Below, piece by piece: positions 6,387 through 6,704 of a stretch of 6,704 nt of DNA (position 1 is its first letter; each line of letters opens with the position of its first letter). This DNA comes from Pseudomonadota bacterium. GTDB lineage: Bacteria > Pseudomonadota > Alphaproteobacteria > Reyranellales > Reyranellaceae. The notes beneath the pieces are model-generated. The model had not been told where the DNA came from, did no database searches, and saw nothing but the letters and a program-made list of their open reading frames with translations. The position numbers and the translations under genes are program-made. The stretch spans positions 1-6,704 of the forward strand of contig JAEZHS010000571.1 of NCBI GenBank assembly GCA_023436825.1, given 5' to 3'.

Positions 6387-6704
6387 ATGTACCAGAGCAC
6401 CGACTGCACGGCGGAAGGCGAGCCTCCATCCAGTCCGGTGTACGGTGACGAAGGCGCGCAGGTCGATCGCGTGATGGCGATCGCCCACCTGCCGCAAACC
6501 GCCCGGGTCGCCGTCATCGGACACCACACCCTGCCCTTCGTCGTGGCGTTGCTGCGCCGCGGCTGCGAGAGCGTACGCAGCCTGCGTCCCGGCAGCCCCG
6601 CACCCGACTGCGAACCAGTCGATCTCGCCTGGATCGTCGACCTCCAGGACGAGCGCGAGCTCGACGAGGCGCTGCGGGCGGCACGCTGGCGCGCCGGCCA
6701 ACGC
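6387..6704 (+). CDS. Unrecognised soluble protein, N-terminal part (3' end outside window)
   Basis: The frame is open from the ATG at 6387 to the last base, giving 106 residues with no stop. Codon use is strongly G/C-ending and the AAGGAG ribosome binding site is well placed, so it is a real gene. The first 25 residues are polar and probably loose. Then come RVAVIGHHTLPFVVALLRRGC (40-60), a strand-helix pattern like the start of a Rossmann-type fold, followed by RSLRPGSPAPDCEPVDLAWIVD (64-85) and a Glu/Asp-rich helix (DERELDEALRAAR). The order hydrophobic strand, helix, strand (DLAWIVD) looks like a nucleotide- or SAM-binding half-domain, but the usual GxGxxG is replaced by GHHTLP, so ligand binding is doubtful. 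It has cysteines at 7, 60 and 75. It has no signal peptide. It follows the CRRYFGC protein by 12 bases. Confidence 0.7.
   Translation, partial: MYQSTDCTAEGEPPSSPVYGDEGAQVDRVMAIAHLPQTARVAVIGHHTLPFVVALLRRGCESVRSLRPGSPAPDCEPVDLAWIVDLQDERELDEALRAARWRAGQR

Noticed and set aside
6291..6701. Minus-strand open frame opposite the right-edge gene
   Set aside because: The plus strand there has a strong ribosome binding site, an ATG and better codon use. The minus-strand translation has no start signal or recognised domain.

Overview
The window is compact, GC-rich chromosomal DNA with strong G/C preference at third codon positions in every real gene. The gene content (a Cu+-type P-type ATPase, DUF5676- and DUF2933-like small membrane proteins, a YjbE-type TerC protein, an ADE1-length PurC) suggests an alphaproteobacterium, perhaps of the Rhodospirillales/Reyranella/Hyphomicrobiales kind. 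That placement is inference from gene style. No rRNA, tRNA, CRISPR array, insertion sequence or phage gene was seen.

Left part (1-2183), a metal-handling block. The C-terminal two thirds of a copper-exporting P1B-type ATPase (copA-like) enters from the left edge. It converges on, and overlaps by 4 bases, a small two-helix membrane protein on the minus strand (DUF5676-like). This is divergent from a 69-residue plus-strand membrane protein with a His-rich tail (DUF2933-like). The 131-base space between the two carries a near-perfect FNR/FixK-type palindrome (TTGATCCAGCTCAA, 1900-1913), which suggests oxygen-responsive control.

Centre (2184-3857), plus strand. An unrecognised 115-residue two-helix membrane protein is followed after 45 bases by a TerC/YjbE-family protein with an unusually long C-terminal part. 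The spacer between them is an A/T-rich inverted repeat abutting the terC ribosome binding site. A small exported two-cysteine protein follows and ends back to back with the next minus-strand gene.

Right part (3858-6020), minus strand. A likely three-gene operon reads carboxymuconolactone decarboxylase-like protein, then purC (SAICAR synthase), then a class I SAM-dependent methyltransferase. purC and the methyltransferase overlap in a GTGA stop/start.

Right edge (6021-6704). A divergent plus-strand pair follows a 132-base spacer: a short exported protein with a C-terminal CRRYFGC motif, and, 12 bases later, the start of an unrecognised soluble protein that runs off the window.

The exciting candidate is modest: a small, possibly oxygen-regulated metal-homeostasis neighbourhood in which two or three tiny membrane proteins accompany a Cu+-ATPase and a TerC-type (Mn-linked) transporter. 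The purC operon is ordinary metabolism with an unusual downstream partner.
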